64,000 nt of DNA from Pontixanthobacter aquaemixtae (GCF_009827395.1 NZ_WTYX01000001.1:274001-338000), one strand, 5' to 3'; shown: positions 50,830 through 60,899, counted from the first letter of the stretch. Numbers and translations are program-made. Notes: generated from the sequence alone by a model not told the origin.

Positions 50830-51777
50830 GTGCCTGAATTTGATCGGCGGGCGATACCGGCAGAGGCGGCAGAGAGCGTGTGGAACGCCCCGGATGGCCA
50901 TGCGATCCGCCGGATAGACTGGCCGTCAGATGATGCCGCACCGCGCGGTTCAATCCTGTTCTTTCCCGGCCGCGGCGACAATTATGAAAAATATCTGGAG
51001 GCGCTGCACCAATGGCATCAGGCTGGGTGGAACGTCACCGCCGCCGATTGGCGCGGACAGGCCGGATCGGGCCGGCTGGGCGATGATGCGGTAACCGGCC
51101 ATATCGATGATTATGGAACGTGGATCGACGATCTGGCCGCCTTTTGGGCCGATTGGTCGGCCACTACACCTGCCCCCCATGTGATCGCAGGCCATTCGAT
51201 GGGCGGGCACCTGGTGCTGCGCGGGATGGTGGAAAAGCGTATTGCACCCGATGCTGCATTCCTGATTGCACCGATGCTGGGCTTTTTCGGCAATTTTCTG
51301 CCACGCGGTTTGATGCATGGGGCCGCCAAGTTGCTCAAGCGTTTCCGCGGCGCGACAATGCGCGCGTGGAAATGGAGCGAAAAGCCCGGCGAAATCCCGG
51401 TTGGGCGTATCAATCTCCTGACTCACGACAAGGACCGGTACGAGGACGAACTCTGGTGGCGTGAAAAGCGCCCGGAACTGGTCATGGGGCCGGGCAGCTG
51501 GGGCTGGGTCGAACGGGGTTATGCATCGATGAATGTGATTTTCGCGCCGGGTGCGCTGGAGGCTGTGACAACGCCGATCCTGATGGTCGCAACTTCGAAT
51601 GACAAGCTGGTCGATATGAAGGCGATCACCAAGGCCGAAGCACGTCTCCCGAAAGCGGAATTGATCGCCTTTGGCAAAGAGGCCCATCACGAAATATTGC
51701 GCGAAGTTGACCCGGTGCGCGATCGGGCGATGGATGGCATCAGCGAATTTCTCGACAGGACTGCGCCGAAGACGTGA
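50830..51777 (+). CDS. Alpha/beta hydrolase (lysophospholipase-like)
   Basis: The roughly 315-aa serine hydrolase has the nucleophile elbow GHSMGG (about residue 124), the FFPGRGDNYEKY oxyanion region and a C-terminal catalytic His in GKEAHHEILRE. It resembles monoacylglycerol lipases/lysophospholipases. The GTG start at 50830 is conventional; an ATT start at 50788 would add 14 residues and would use a strong AGGAGG site. It overlaps the FAD oxidoreductase gene by GTGA. Confidence 0.9.
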   Translation: MPEFDRRAIPAEAAESVWNAPDGHAIRRIDWPSDDAAPRGSILFFPGRGDNYEKYLEALHQWHQAGWNVTAADWRGQAGSGRLGDDAVTGHIDDYGTWIDDLAAFWADWSATTPAPHVIAGHSMGGHLVLRGMVEKRIAPDAAFLIAPMLGFFGNFLPRGLMHGAAKLLKRFRGATMRAWKWSEKPGEIPVGRINLLTHDKDRYEDELWWREKRPELVMGPGSWGWVERGYASMNVIFAPGALEAVTTPILMVATSNDKLVDMKAITKAEARLPKAELIAFGKEAHHEILREVDPVRDRAMDGISEFLDRTAPKT

Positions 51778-52874
51778 ACGACACACGGTTTGACTTCGCA
51801 ATTGTTGGGGCTGGGATGGCAGGCGCAAGCCTGGCCGCCGAGCTGGCGCCGCATGCCAGCGTACTGCTGCTCGAAGCGGAAGATCAACCCGGCTACCATG
51901 CGACAGGCCGCTCGGCCGCATTCTGGGACGAATGCTATGGCGGGCCAGATGTCGTTCCGCTGACGCTGGCGTCGGGCGGGTTCCTGCGTGAACACGGCCT
52001 GTTGTCGCCGCGCGGTGCATTGCATCTTGCGCGGACGCAAGATCGGGCGAAAGTAGATGCGTTCCTTGATACATTTGGCCCCACGGGGGCTTCTATCGAG
52101 CGGCTCGATCGCGACCAGATCGATGCCAAACTTGGCGGATTGCGCGATCATTGGGTCGAAGCGATTTGGGAACCGGCCTGCGCCGATATCGATGTGGGCG
52201 GCCTTCATGCCCTGTATCTTTCCAAGGCAAAAGCGGCGGGCGTGGAGCTGGCTGTTCGCGCACGTGTCGAACAGGCAAAGTCTAGCGCAAAGGGGTGGCA
52301 CATCCGAACCGCCGATGGCCGCGAGTTCCGCGCGGACAAGCTGGTCAATGCAGCCGGCGCATGGGCTGATCCCGTCACTGAGATGGCGGGATGCCGGCCA
52401 TTGGGAATTACTCCTTATCGCCGCACCGTTGCGCAATTGCGGACAACCCCCGCACCGGCATCGGACCAGCCGCTGGTTCTCGACATATCGGGCCGGTTCT
52501 ATTTCAAGCCCGAGTCGGGCCGCATTTGGCTGAGCCCGCATGATGAAGAAGCCTCGCCGCCATGCGATGCGGCGCCGGAAGAGCTCGCTGTAGCGACCGC
52601 GATTGACCGCTTGCAGGATGTCGTTACCTGGCAAGTCGACCGCGTGGAAACAAAATGGGCTGGGCTGCGCAGCTTCGCGCCCGACCGGCTCCCCGTATAT
52701 GGGCCAGATCCGTCCAACTCTGATTTCTTCTGGTTTGCCGGGCAGGGCGGGTTCGGGATCCAGACTGCGCCCGCCGCAGCGCAAATCACCGCCTGCCAGC
52801 TTCTGGGCCATTCTGTTCCCGATCATCTCGCCGGGATAAATGTAAAAAAGTATGCAGCGACAAGGTTTGCATAA
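51774..52874 (+). CDS. FAD-dependent oxidoreductase (DAO/glycine oxidase family)
   Basis: The 366-aa flavoenzyme has the FAD-binding Rossmann motif FAIVGAGMAGASLAAELA and the ATG(R)SA region typical of D-amino-acid or glycine oxidases and related deaminating dehydrogenases. GTG 51774 overlaps the hydrolase stop, so the two form an operon. Substrate unknown; a small amine or amino acid would fit. The C-terminal GQGGFGIQTAPAAA is the FAD-contacting segment. Confidence 0.88.
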   Translation: MNDTRFDFAIVGAGMAGASLAAELAPHASVLLLEAEDQPGYHATGRSAAFWDECYGGPDVVPLTLASGGFLREHGLLSPRGALHLARTQDRAKVDAFLDTFGPTGASIERLDRDQIDAKLGGLRDHWVEAIWEPACADIDVGGLHALYLSKAKAAGVELAVRARVEQAKSSAKGWHIRTADGREFRADKLVNAAGAWADPVTEMAGCRPLGITPYRRTVAQLRTTPAPASDQPLVLDISGRFYFKPESGRIWLSPHDEEASPPCDAAPEELAVATAIDRLQDVVTWQVDRVETKWAGLRSFAPDRLPVYGPDPSNSDFFWFAGQGGFGIQTAPAAAQITACQLLGHSVPDHLAGINVKKYAATRFA

Positions 52875-52952
52875 CGCTTCGGCTAGATTTTCTCGGCCCA
52901 GCCTATAGTGTGCCTTCAACACCACCACCAATCGTCATGATAGGAGAGGCCG

Positions 52953-53132
52953 ATGGCACACCGTTTTGAAATCCGTAACAACAAGAAGGGCGAATTCGTC
53001 TCTTACTTCATCTACAATTCGGAAACGATTTGGTGGACCGAAGGCTACAGCTCCAAAGCCGCCGCAAAAAATGCGATCAAGTCGGTGTTGAAGAACGGTC
53101 CGAATGCAGAAGTGGTCGATACGACCAAGTAA
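52953..53132 (+). CDS. DUF1508/YegP-like small protein
   Basis: The 59-aa protein resembles the YegP family unit: FEIRNNKKGEFVSYFIYNSE, TEGYSSKAAAKNAIKSVLKN and a short C-terminal tail. Larger members repeat this unit twice. The function is unknown. It has an AGGAGAGG ribosome site, and a terminator follows that may serve rnhA as well. Confidence 0.85.
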   Translation: MAHRFEIRNNKKGEFVSYFIYNSETIWWTEGYSSKAAAKNAIKSVLKNGPNAEVVDTTK

Positions 53133-53148
53133 TCCAAAACAGATTTGC

Positions 53149-53180
53149 AAAGGGGCGTGGTCGATGACCGCGCCCTTTTT
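53149..53180. terminator. Intrinsic terminator between yegP-like gene and rnhA
   Basis: AAAGGG-G-CG-T-GGTC pairs with GACC-G-CG-CCCTTT (one bulge, one wobble) with a short loop and TTTTT tail on the plus side. It separates two convergent genes. Confidence 0.75.
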
Positions 53181-53194
53181 CTTTGCACGGCGTT

Positions 53195-53629
53195 TTAGCG
53201 AACAGAATCGGCCTGGTCGCTCGCCAGCTTGTCAGCGCGTTCGTTTTCGGGGTGGCCGTCATGGCCTTTGACCCAGTGCCAATGCATCGTGTGCCGTTCA
53301 GCAGCGGCGATCAGCTCGTGCCATAAATCGGCGTTTCGCACCGGCTTCTTGCTGGCATTCACCCAGCCGCGCTTTTTCCAGCCGTGCACCCACTTGGTGA
53401 TCCCGTCGAGCACATATTTGCTGTCAGAATAGAGATCGACTTCGCATGGTTCGATCAAGGCTTCTAATCCCTTGATCGCGGCCGTCAGCTCCATCCGGTT
53501 ATTGGTTGTATCTTCTGCCGATCCGGACAGTTCTTTCTCATGCTGTCCCATCCGCAGGATCGCGCCCCAACCGCCGGGGCCGGGATTGCCTTTGCAGGCA
53601 CCATCGGTGAAGATTTCTACGCGTTTCAT
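53195..53629 (-). CDS. rnhA: Ribonuclease HI
   Basis: The 144-aa protein has the complete RNase HI active site: D9, E47, D69 and D133, plus H123 in KGHDGH. It degrades RNA in RNA-DNA hybrids. It ends the ispH-thrB-rnhA minus-strand operon typical of alphaproteobacteria, 18 bases after thrB. Confidence 0.97.
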   Translation of the reverse strand: MKRVEIFTDGACKGNPGPGGWGAILRMGQHEKELSGSAEDTTNNRMELTAAIKGLEALIEPCEVDLYSDSKYVLDGITKWVHGWKKRGWVNASKKPVRNADLWHELIAAAERHTMHWHWVKGHDGHPENERADKLASDQADSVR

Positions 53630-53647
53630 GAGCTCTATAATGCCCGA

Positions 53648-54640
53648 TCAGGCCAGCGGCGAAAAGGCGCTGCCGCCCAGTGCGTCATAATGGTGCAACC
53701 GTCTGACGTAATCCATCGGGTCTTTTCGCATAACCAGCGCGTCTGCGGGCGTGTTGATCCAGTCATAAGTCCGGGTGGCGATAAACCGCATTGCCGCCCC
53801 TTTGGCCAGAATTGGCAGCGCCGCGATCTCCGGCTCGCTCAATGCGCAAATCGAAGAATATGCCTCGATCAGCGCATTGGATATGTCACGATTGAACTCG
53901 CGTCCGTCGGGCGTGAAACACCATGCCGCATGCGTCACGGCCAGATCGTAGGCCACGAAATCGGTACACGCGAAGTAGAAATCGATCAAAGCGCTCACCT
54001 GATCACCCAGCACCAGCACATTGTCGGGAAACAAATCCGCATGGATTGTCCCAACCGGAAGATCGGTCGGCCATTCTAAGAGAAGCTGCGGCATGTGTTT
54101 GGAAACCGATTGAGCGAGGTCAGAATTGATCGCCGCAATCGCTCCATCGCCGCATTGATCGAACAGCTTCCGCCAATCTGCAGGGCGCAGATCATTCTTG
54201 CGCTGCATCGGGAAATCGGCGGACGCGACGTGAATTTGCGCAAGCGCCTCGCCAACCGCACGGGCTTGCTGCGGGGTCGGTCGGTCAACCGAAACCCCGG
54301 GCAGAAATTCGATCAGCGCAATGCATTTGCCGTCCAGTTCGCGATAGGCATTGCCTTCGCGGTCATGGATAGTGGCCGGAACGGGGCATCCCTTCGCGGC
54401 CAGATGGTCGAGCAAATTCAGAAAGAAGGGCAGCTGCTGCACATTGATCCGGTATTCGTACATCGTCAGGATGAACCGCGCGCCGGCATCCCCCGCACCA
54501 TTTTTTCCGGTCGTTTCGATCAGCCAGTTGCTGTTCGATATTCCCTCGGCAATGCCTTTTGCCGAGATCACCTCACCGACATCATATTCAGCGATCAGAT
54601 CGCCGAGTGTTTCTGCACTGAGATGGGTATATACGGCCAT
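53648..54640 (-). CDS. thrB: Homoserine kinase, APH-fold type (ThrB)
   Basis: The 330-aa enzyme phosphorylates homoserine in threonine synthesis and belongs to the choline-kinase-like fold, not the GHMP type. Catalytic loop HADLFPDNVLV and the metal-binding ALIDFYFACTDFVAYDLAV are both present, as is MAVYTHLSAETL at the start. It stands 13 bases after ispH. Secure. Confidence 0.95.
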   Translation of the reverse strand: MAVYTHLSAETLGDLIAEYDVGEVISAKGIAEGISNSNWLIETTGKNGAGDAGARFILTMYEYRINVQQLPFFLNLLDHLAAKGCPVPATIHDREGNAYRELDGKCIALIEFLPGVSVDRPTPQQARAVGEALAQIHVASADFPMQRKNDLRPADWRKLFDQCGDGAIAAINSDLAQSVSKHMPQLLLEWPTDLPVGTIHADLFPDNVLVLGDQVSALIDFYFACTDFVAYDLAVTHAAWCFTPDGREFNRDISNALIEAYSSICALSEPEIAALPILAKGAAMRFIATRTYDWINTPADALVMRKDPMDYVRRLHHYDALGGSAFSPLA

Positions 54641-54653
54641 CGCTGACGCTGGC

Positions 54654-55628
54654 TTATTCGGTTAGCTGACGCGGCAATTTGAAGACCATCTTTTCCTCGG
54701 CCGTCACCAAGGTATGCTCTTCGACATCGCGCCATTCGGATAATTTCTCGACGACTTCCCGCACCAATTGCTCGGGCGCAGATGCGCCTGCGGTCAGCCC
54801 GATTGTGCCCACACCATCGAGCCACGCCGGATTGATATCGCTCGCTCGTGAAATAAGCTTGGCCGAGGTCCCGCATCGTTCGGACACCTCGACCAATCGC
54901 AGAGAATTCGAACTGTTGCTTGCGCCAATTACCAGCACCAGATCGCTGCCCGGGGCAATCTCTTTGACCGCTGCCTGACGATTGGAAGTGGCATAGCAAA
55001 TGTCTTCGGCTTTCGGCCCGACGATCTGGGGAAATCTGGTCTTCAAAGCCGATACGATTTTTGCAGTGTCATCGACCGACAATGTGGTTTGCGTGAGGAA
55101 GGCGAGATCATCTTCCGGGGTGTATTCCAACGCTGCGACATCTGCCACCGTTTCCACCAAGGTCATCTGGCCCGCAGCAACCTGACCCATTGTGCCGATT
55201 ACTTCGGGATGTCCGCGATGGCCGACAAAAATGATGTGCCGGTTTGCTTCGATCTGTCGCTCAGCCTGACGGTGTACCTTGCTGACCAGCGGGCAGGTTG
55301 CATCGAGATAGTCGAGGCCGCGTTTCTCCGCTTCGGCGGGTACCGATTTGGGTACACCATGCGCGCTGAATACAACCGGCGCGCCATCGGGAACCTGATC
55401 CAGCTCCTCGACAAAGATCGCGCCTTTTTCTTTCAATCCGTCGACGACGAATTTGTTGTGGACGATCTCGTGACGGACATACACCGGCGCGCCATAGCGA
55501 TCGATTGCGCGTTCGACGATTTCGATTGCGCGATCTACACCCGCGCAAAAGCCCCGCGGGGCCGCGATTAGCAGGGTAAGCGCCAGTTTTGTTTCCGGCG
55601 AATTGGTTGGCTGCAAGGGGGCGTTCAT
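54654..55628 (-). CDS. ispH: 4-hydroxy-3-methylbut-2-enyl diphosphate reductase
   Basis: The 324-aa [4Fe-4S] enzyme makes IPP and DMAPP in the last step of the MEP pathway. Cluster cysteines are in [23 protein letters not shown] and the third near [11 protein letters not shown]. The acid-base Glu lies in the [12 protein letters not shown] region (here [14 protein letters not shown]). Start set at ATG 55628, because the longer frame adds 9 residues with no match. First gene of the operon. Confidence 0.96.
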   Translation of the reverse strand: MNAPLQPTNSPETKLALTLLIAAPRGFCAGVDRAIEIVERAIDRYGAPVYVRHEIVHNKFVVDGLKEKGAIFVEELDQVPDGAPVVFSAHGVPKSVPAEAEKRGLDYLDATCPLVSKVHRQAERQIEANRHIIFVGHRGHPEVIGTMGQVAAGQMTLVETVADVAALEYTPEDDLAFLTQTTLSVDDTAKIVSALKTRFPQIVGPKAEDICYATSNRQAAVKEIAPGSDLVLVIGASNSSNSLRLVEVSERCGTSAKLISRASDINPAWLDGVGTIGLTAGASAPEQLVREVVEKLSEWRDVEEHTLVTAEEKMVFKLPRQLTE

Positions 55629-55739
55629 ATCCGGCCCTCTAGCGCTTTGCTGCACGGGCCGCTAGGGCCGCAAAAAGTGAAATTGGCTGCTGGCCCGATT
55701 TGGGGGCTGCCAGAATGCGAATTTGAAGGACCAAGCTGC

Positions 55740-56390
55740 ATGAAACTCCGTCGTTCGATTGTATCTGCCATGGTGATGGCCGCTGCTTTGGCCGGTTGCT
55801 CGAATGAAGGGCAATTGGTTCTGGATCAAGGGGTTGGCGTGCAAGCGGTCCGTTCTGCTTGCCCTGCTGTGGGTGTGCCTGACTACACCGGAGATATCAC
55901 GACTTTCCGTTCGGCCAATTTGACCACAGCCGACCAGATCGATGTAGTTGCCGCGATCACGAATGTGCGCAGCGGTTGCAACGAAGCAGGCGAAAACGTC
56001 TATTCGGAAGCGACATTTGATGTGCTCGCCCGCAGAACCGATACGCGCGGCGCGCGCCAGGTGCAGCTGCCCTATTTCTCGACCGTCCTTCAAGGCGGAT
56101 CTGCGATTCAGGCCAAGCGGATTGGCACAGTGACGCTCAACTTTGCCGATGGTCAGGAACGCGCGCAGGCGACCGGACGCGCGGGTGCCTTTGTCAATCG
56201 CGCGGCAGCAACGCTTCCGCCTGATATCGTTGAGAAAATCACACGCCGTCGCAAAGCAGGTGATCCCGATGCCGCACTCGATCCCTTGGCGGATCCGGTG
56301 GTCCGCGCGGCGCTCAATCGCGCGACATTCGAATTGCTGGTCGGATTCCAGCTGAGCGAAGATCAATTGGCGTACAACGCGACTCGGTAA
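55740..56390 (+). CDS. Putative lipoprotein of unknown function
   Basis: The 216-aa protein has a lipoprotein signal with lipobox ALAGCSN (Cys at about residue 20). The remainder is soluble, with strand-rich stretches and Cys residues that may pair (RSACPAVGV, RSGCNEAG). No family recognised. Ribosome site AAGGACC before ATG 55740. It stands between ispH (divergent) and argS, separated from argS by 76 bases. Confidence 0.75.
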   Translation: MKLRRSIVSAMVMAAALAGCSNEGQLVLDQGVGVQAVRSACPAVGVPDYTGDITTFRSANLTTADQIDVVAAITNVRSGCNEAGENVYSEATFDVLARRTDTRGARQVQLPYFSTVLQGGSAIQAKRIGTVTLNFADGQERAQATGRAGAFVNRAAATLPPDIVEKITRRRKAGDPDAALDPLADPVVRAALNRATFELLVGFQLSEDQLAYNATR

Positions 56391-56466
56391 AAGGTCGCAG
56401 GCATCGATGCGGGCTGTGAACCGCGTCACCCCTTGCGATTTTGGCCAATTCGGCTAGGCGCGCGGC

Positions 56467-58227
56467 ATGTCTGATACCACGCCCGAAATGCTTACTTTGC
56501 ACGCTGCTTTTGCGGCGAAAATCGATGCTGTTCTTGCTGAGTTAGAAGCGGACGGCGCATTGCCGCCCGAAACACCGCGACACAATGTCACTGTCGAGCC
56601 GCCACGCGACTCTTCGCATGGCGATCTGGCAACCAATGCGGCAATGGTGCTGGCCAAGCTGGCCAAGACAAATCCGCGCGAGCTTGCGGGCAAAATTGTC
56701 GACCGGCTGAACGCCGATCCGGACATCATCGAAGCGACCATTGCTGGCCCCGGCTTCATCAATCTGCGCCTGTCTGACGAGGCGTGGCTTAACGAACTCG
56801 GCGCCATTGCCCAATCGGGATCAGATTACGGAAAATCCGCGATTGGTGGCGGATCGACCGTCAATGTCGAATATGTTTCTGCCAATCCGACCGGCCCGAT
56901 GCATATGGGCCATTGCCGCGGGGCGGTTGTGGGCGATGCGCTGGCGTCGCTGCTGGAATTTGCCGGGCACAAGGTCGTACGCGAATATTACGTCAATGAC
57001 GCGGGCGGGCAGGTCGATGTGTTGGCCCGGTCTGCGCATTTGCGATACCGCGAGGCGCTGGGCGATACTATCGGTGACATACCCGAGGGGCTCTATCCGG
57101 GCGATTATCTGGTGCCCGTTGGCGAACATCTGGCGCGGGAGCTGGGCGACCGGTTCAAAGACTCCGATGAAGCAGACTGGTTGCCGGTATTCCGCGCGGA
57201 ATCGGTCGAGAAGATGATGGATTTGATCAAGGCTGACCTGGCCTTGCTCGGCATTCATCATGATCTGTTTTCCTCCGAAGCTGCGCTGCAGGCAGCGGGC
57301 AAGCCTGAAGAGGCCGAGAAATGGCTGCGCGCGCATGATCTGGTCTATGATGGCGTACTCGAAGCACCGAAGGGCAAGGCCCCGCCGGATGATTGGGAAC
57401 CGGTTGAACTGCCGCTGTTCCGCTCGACAAAATTCGGTGATGACCAAGACCGGCCGATCAAGAAATCGGACGGAAAATGGACCTATTTCGGGGCCGATCT
57501 CGCCTATCATATGCAGAAAGCGGAAACCGCCGACGCGTTGATCGACATCTGGGGGGCAGATCACTCAGGCACGGTCAAACGCATCAAAGCGGCCGTATCT
57601 GCGCTCGCTGAAGGCGAAGGCAAAGCAATCCCGTTCGACGTCAAACTGGTCCAGATGGTCCAGCTGATGCGCGATGGAGAGCCGCTGAAAATGTCCAAAC
57701 GCTCGGGCAATTTCATTACGCTTGCGGAAATGGTCGAAGAAGTGGGCAAGGATGTGGTCCGCTTCACCATGCTCACGCGCAAACCCGAAGCGCAGATGGA
57801 ATTCGACTTTGCCAAAGTCGTCGAGGCGTCGAAGGATAATCCGGTGTTTTACGTGCAATATGCGCATGCCCGGATCAGTTCGACCATGCGTAAAGGGGCG
57901 GCAGAGGGGTTGGAGCCGTCTGCCGACGGAATTGCGCAATTGGGCGAGGCAGAGCTTTCGCTGGTCAAGCAAGCTGCCCAATTCCCGCGAATCGTCGAAG
58001 CCGCTGCAAAAGCGCGCGAGCCGCACCGGATTGCGTTCTTTCTCTACGATCTGGGCGGTGAATTCCATTCCTACTGGAATTTGGGGAATGACAAGCCTGA
58101 GAAACGGTTCATCGTGGCACAGAATCAGGAATTGAGCCGCGCAAGGCTTTTCCTGGCGGCGCAGATCGGGCAAGTTATCCGAAACGGGCTCTCCATATTA
58201 GGGGTGGAAGCCGTCGAGGAGATGTGA
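56467..58227 (+). CDS. argS: Arginyl-tRNA synthetase
   Basis: The 586-aa class I synthetase has the N-terminal Add1 domain, the HIGH variant NPTGPMHMGHCRGA, the KMSKS variant LKMSKRSGNF and an anticodon-binding helical C-terminus (DALR type). It charges tRNA-Arg. Its TGA stop overlaps the next gene's start (TGATG), beginning an operon through nagZ-scpAB-tatABC. Confidence 0.98.
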   Translation: MSDTTPEMLTLHAAFAAKIDAVLAELEADGALPPETPRHNVTVEPPRDSSHGDLATNAAMVLAKLAKTNPRELAGKIVDRLNADPDIIEATIAGPGFINLRLSDEAWLNELGAIAQSGSDYGKSAIGGGSTVNVEYVSANPTGPMHMGHCRGAVVGDALASLLEFAGHKVVREYYVNDAGGQVDVLARSAHLRYREALGDTIGDIPEGLYPGDYLVPVGEHLARELGDRFKDSDEADWLPVFRAESVEKMMDLIKADLALLGIHHDLFSSEAALQAAGKPEEAEKWLRAHDLVYDGVLEAPKGKAPPDDWEPVELPLFRSTKFGDDQDRPIKKSDGKWTYFGADLAYHMQKAETADALIDIWGADHSGTVKRIKAAVSALAEGEGKAIPFDVKLVQMVQLMRDGEPLKMSKRSGNFITLAEMVEEVGKDVVRFTMLTRKPEAQMEFDFAKVVEASKDNPVFYVQYAHARISSTMRKGAAEGLEPSADGIAQLGEAELSLVKQAAQFPRIVEAAAKAREPHRIAFFLYDLGGEFHSYWNLGNDKPEKRFIVAQNQELSRARLFLAAQIGQVIRNGLSILGVEAVEEM

Positions 58228-58955
58228 TGATGACTGTCCATGAAACCGGACGCGACGGTGAAGAACCGTTTGAAGATGGCGAAGGCTTCGCTGAAGATGG
58301 AGCCGTAGAGACCGAAGAACTCGCTCTGGTTGATGATGACGAGCCGCTGCCTTGGCTCGAATCCGACTATGGTGAAGAGGATGAGTCTTACAATCCGGGC
58401 AACATCGCAGGATTCATTTTCTTGGCGCTGCTCGCACTGGCGGCGATCATTGGCCTTGTCTGGTGGCTCAGCAATCCGGGTGCCGATCCCGAGCTGGTTG
58501 CCGATGGTAGCACGATCGAAGCGCCTGACGGACCGACCAAGGAGCGCCCGGAGGACCCGGGCGGCAAGGAGTTTGAAGGAACTGGCAACGTGGCGCCCGG
58601 TGTCGGGCAGGGTGAGACAACCGAGGGCCGGCTCGCCGGAGACGATTCGGCGCGTCCCAGCATCGATACCGCAACGCCCAATAATGCCGGTCAAGCTGGA
58701 GCGGGCAACGCATCTGGCGGCGCTGTCGGCGTGCAAGTCGGCGCCTACCGTTCGAAAGATAGCGCGACCAAGGCGTGGGGCACGCTGAACGGCCAGACGC
58801 AGGCGCTGAACGGTTTCAAATACCGCGTGGTTGAGGGCGAAGTCGATGGCGGCACTGTCTTCCGCTTGCAAGCTGTTGCAGGCGATACCGCTTCAGCAAA
58901 CCGGCTTTGCAACGCGCTGAAAGCCGACGGAATCGAGTGTCAGGTCAAGAATTGA
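58227..58955 (+). CDS. SPOR-domain membrane protein
   Basis: The 242-aa protein has an acidic cytoplasmic N-terminus, one membrane helix (about residues 56-80), an extended periplasmic linker and a C-terminal SPOR domain (about 165-242, GVQVGAYRSKDSATKAW and FRLQAVAGDT). SPOR domains bind denuded peptidoglycan at the septum. Of three in-frame starts (58224, 58227, 58230) the ATG at 58227 gives overlap with argS. The next gene, nagZ, is also cell-wall related. Confidence 0.88.
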   Translation: MMTVHETGRDGEEPFEDGEGFAEDGAVETEELALVDDDEPLPWLESDYGEEDESYNPGNIAGFIFLALLALAAIIGLVWWLSNPGADPELVADGSTIEAPDGPTKERPEDPGGKEFEGTGNVAPGVGQGETTEGRLAGDDSARPSIDTATPNNAGQAGAGNASGGAVGVQVGAYRSKDSATKAWGTLNGQTQALNGFKYRVVEGEVDGGTVFRLQAVAGDTASANRLCNALKADGIECQVKN

Positions 58956-58960
58956 GCCGA

Positions 58961-58995
58961 ACGGAGCCTTCCCTGCAAAGGTGGCTCCGTTTTCG
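58961..58995 (+). terminator. Possible terminator after the SPOR gene
   Basis: AACGGAGCC (58961-58969) pairs with GGCTCCGTT (58983-58991), with a 13-base loop and a short T-rich tail (TTTCG). It may partly separate the SPOR gene from nagZ. Confidence 0.55.
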
Positions 58996-59064
58996 CTCTG
59001 ATTTTCCACACCGCCGGGCGGCGTTGCGCTTGCCTATGCCGTGCCAGACTGCGACTTTCGCTCT

Positions 59065-60084
59065 ATGACACCCGCAATCTTCGGACTGGCCGGAGCCGAA
59101 TTGACAGCCGACGAGCGTGCCTTTTTCAAAGAGGCCGATCCGACGGGGTATATTCTGTTCGCGCGCAATTGCGAAAATCCCGAACAGATGCGGGCTCTTA
59201 CCGATTCGCTGCGCGAAATTCACGGGCGCGAACGCTTGCTGATCTCGATCGATCAGGAAGGCGGACGGGTCGCGCGGATGAAGCCGCCGCATTGGTCGGC
59301 CTTTCCGGCGGGTGAAGTGTTCGACAAGCTCTATCAGATCGCCCCGGCCAGCGCGATCGAAGCGGCGCGTGTGAATGCTCAAGCCATGGGGCTTGAACTC
59401 GCACAAATGGGCGTCACGGTGGACTATCACCCGCCGGTGGATGTCAGGCAGGCAGGCGCGAATGATGTGATCGGTGATCGCGCACTGGGTTCGGAGCCAA
59501 AGCAAGTAGCCGCGCTGGGACGGGCCATCCTCGACGGACTGGCCTCTGCCGGTGTGGCGGGCTGCATCAAGCATATGCCCGGCCATGGTCGCAGCCTGTG
59601 CGATACGCATAAGGAAATGCCCACGGTGACCGCCAGCGATGAAGAGCTGGAATGGGATATTGCGCCTTTCCGCGCGCTCTCCGATGCTCCGATCGGAATG
59701 ACCGGTCACTTGCTGTTCGCGGCGTGGGACAAGGCCAATCCGGCAACGCTTTCTTCCTTTATTATCAGCGAGATCATTCGCAAACGGATCGGCTTTGATG
59801 GCCTGCTGCTAACCGATGATATCGATATGGAAGCGCTTGATGGTACGGTCCCGGAACGCAGCAAACGCGCGATTGCCGCGGGATGTGACATCGTCCTCAA
59901 TTGCTGGGCAAAAATGGACGATATGATCGGCATTGTTGACCGGATCCCGACTATGTCTGCTGGGGCGGCAGAGCGTCTTGAGCGAGCGCTCAGCGTCGCG
60001 GATCAGGCGAAAGCCGGTGGCGACAAGGCGGAGCTTCTTGCCAAACGCGATGCACTGCTCGCGATAAAGGGAGCGGCCGCATGA
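59065..60084 (+). CDS. nagZ: Beta-N-acetylglucosaminidase NagZ
   Basis: The 339-aa GH3 enzyme releases GlcNAc from anhydromuropeptides in cell-wall recycling. The loop KHMPGHGRSLCDTHKEMP carries the Asp-His dyad, and LLTDDIDMEAL contains the catalytic nucleophile Asp. The ATG at 59065 is preferred over GTG 59041, which adds eight unmatched residues. It overlaps scpA by ATGA. Confidence 0.93.
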   Translation: MTPAIFGLAGAELTADERAFFKEADPTGYILFARNCENPEQMRALTDSLREIHGRERLLISIDQEGGRVARMKPPHWSAFPAGEVFDKLYQIAPASAIEAARVNAQAMGLELAQMGVTVDYHPPVDVRQAGANDVIGDRALGSEPKQVAALGRAILDGLASAGVAGCIKHMPGHGRSLCDTHKEMPTVTASDEELEWDIAPFRALSDAPIGMTGHLLFAAWDKANPATLSSFIISEIIRKRIGFDGLLLTDDIDMEALDGTVPERSKRAIAAGCDIVLNCWAKMDDMIGIVDRIPTMSAGAAERLERALSVADQAKAGGDKAELLAKRDALLAIKGAAA

Positions 60085-60899
60085 ATGTCTCCCAAAATGA
60101 AGGCGGGTTGATGTTCGAGCAGGAGGGCAATTCTGCCGATTCGGACTGGATTGCACCCGCAACCGCTGAAACTGACGATAGCGCGCTGTATCTTGAGCTA
60201 GAGGGGTGGGAAGGGCCGCTTGATCTGCTGCTCGATCTTGCCCGCCGGCAGAAGGTTGATCTGCGCGCGATTTCGATCCTTTCATTGGTCGATCAATATC
60301 TCGACTATATCGAGCGGGCGGAAGCGCTGAAGCTGGAACTTGCAGCGGATTATCTGGTGATGGCGGCGTGGCTGGCCTTCCTGAAATCCTCGATGCTGCT
60401 GCCCAAGGAAGAGCAGGAAGATCCAAGCCCCGAAGAACTCGCGCTCAAATTGCAATTGCGGCTCCAGCGATTGGGCGCGATGCGCGAATCTGCGGCACGC
60501 CTGATGGCGCGCGACAGGATCGGGCGCGACGTATTCTTGCGCGGAGCACCCGAAGGGCTACGGATCGATCGCAAGACGCAGTGGCAATGCGATATGTACG
60601 GGCTGATCCAGTCCTATGGTCAGGTGAAAGCGCGGACCGCACCGGCCATTCATATGGTCCGCGAACGCCCGGTTATGACGCTTGAGAGCGCGCTCGACCG
60701 GGTATCGAACATGCTGGGTGTTACGCTGGACTGGATGCGGATTGAAGAATTCCTGCCGCCGCACGCAGAGGCTGGCCTGCGCCGGTCCGCGCTGGCATCG
60801 AGCTTCGTCGCAGTGCTGGAACTGGCGCGGATGGGCAAAGCAGAGATTGCGCAGGACGAGGTCTTCGGACCGCTGAAATTGCGGAGAATCAGGGCATGA
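60081..60899 (+). CDS. scpA: Segregation and condensation protein A
   Basis: The 272-aa kleisin subunit ScpA bridges the SMC heads with ScpB. Typical motifs are WEGPLDLLLDLARRQKVDLR, QYLDYIERAEAL, YLVMAAWLAFLKSSMLLP and the C-terminal winged helix. Its ATG overlaps the nagZ stop; its stop overlaps scpB (ATGA). Confidence 0.95.
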   Translation: MNVSQNEGGLMFEQEGNSADSDWIAPATAETDDSALYLELEGWEGPLDLLLDLARRQKVDLRAISILSLVDQYLDYIERAEALKLELAADYLVMAAWLAFLKSSMLLPKEEQEDPSPEELALKLQLRLQRLGAMRESAARLMARDRIGRDVFLRGAPEGLRIDRKTQWQCDMYGLIQSYGQVKARTAPAIHMVRERPVMTLESALDRVSNMLGVTLDWMRIEEFLPPHAEAGLRRSALASSFVAVLELARMGKAEIAQDEVFGPLKLRRIRA

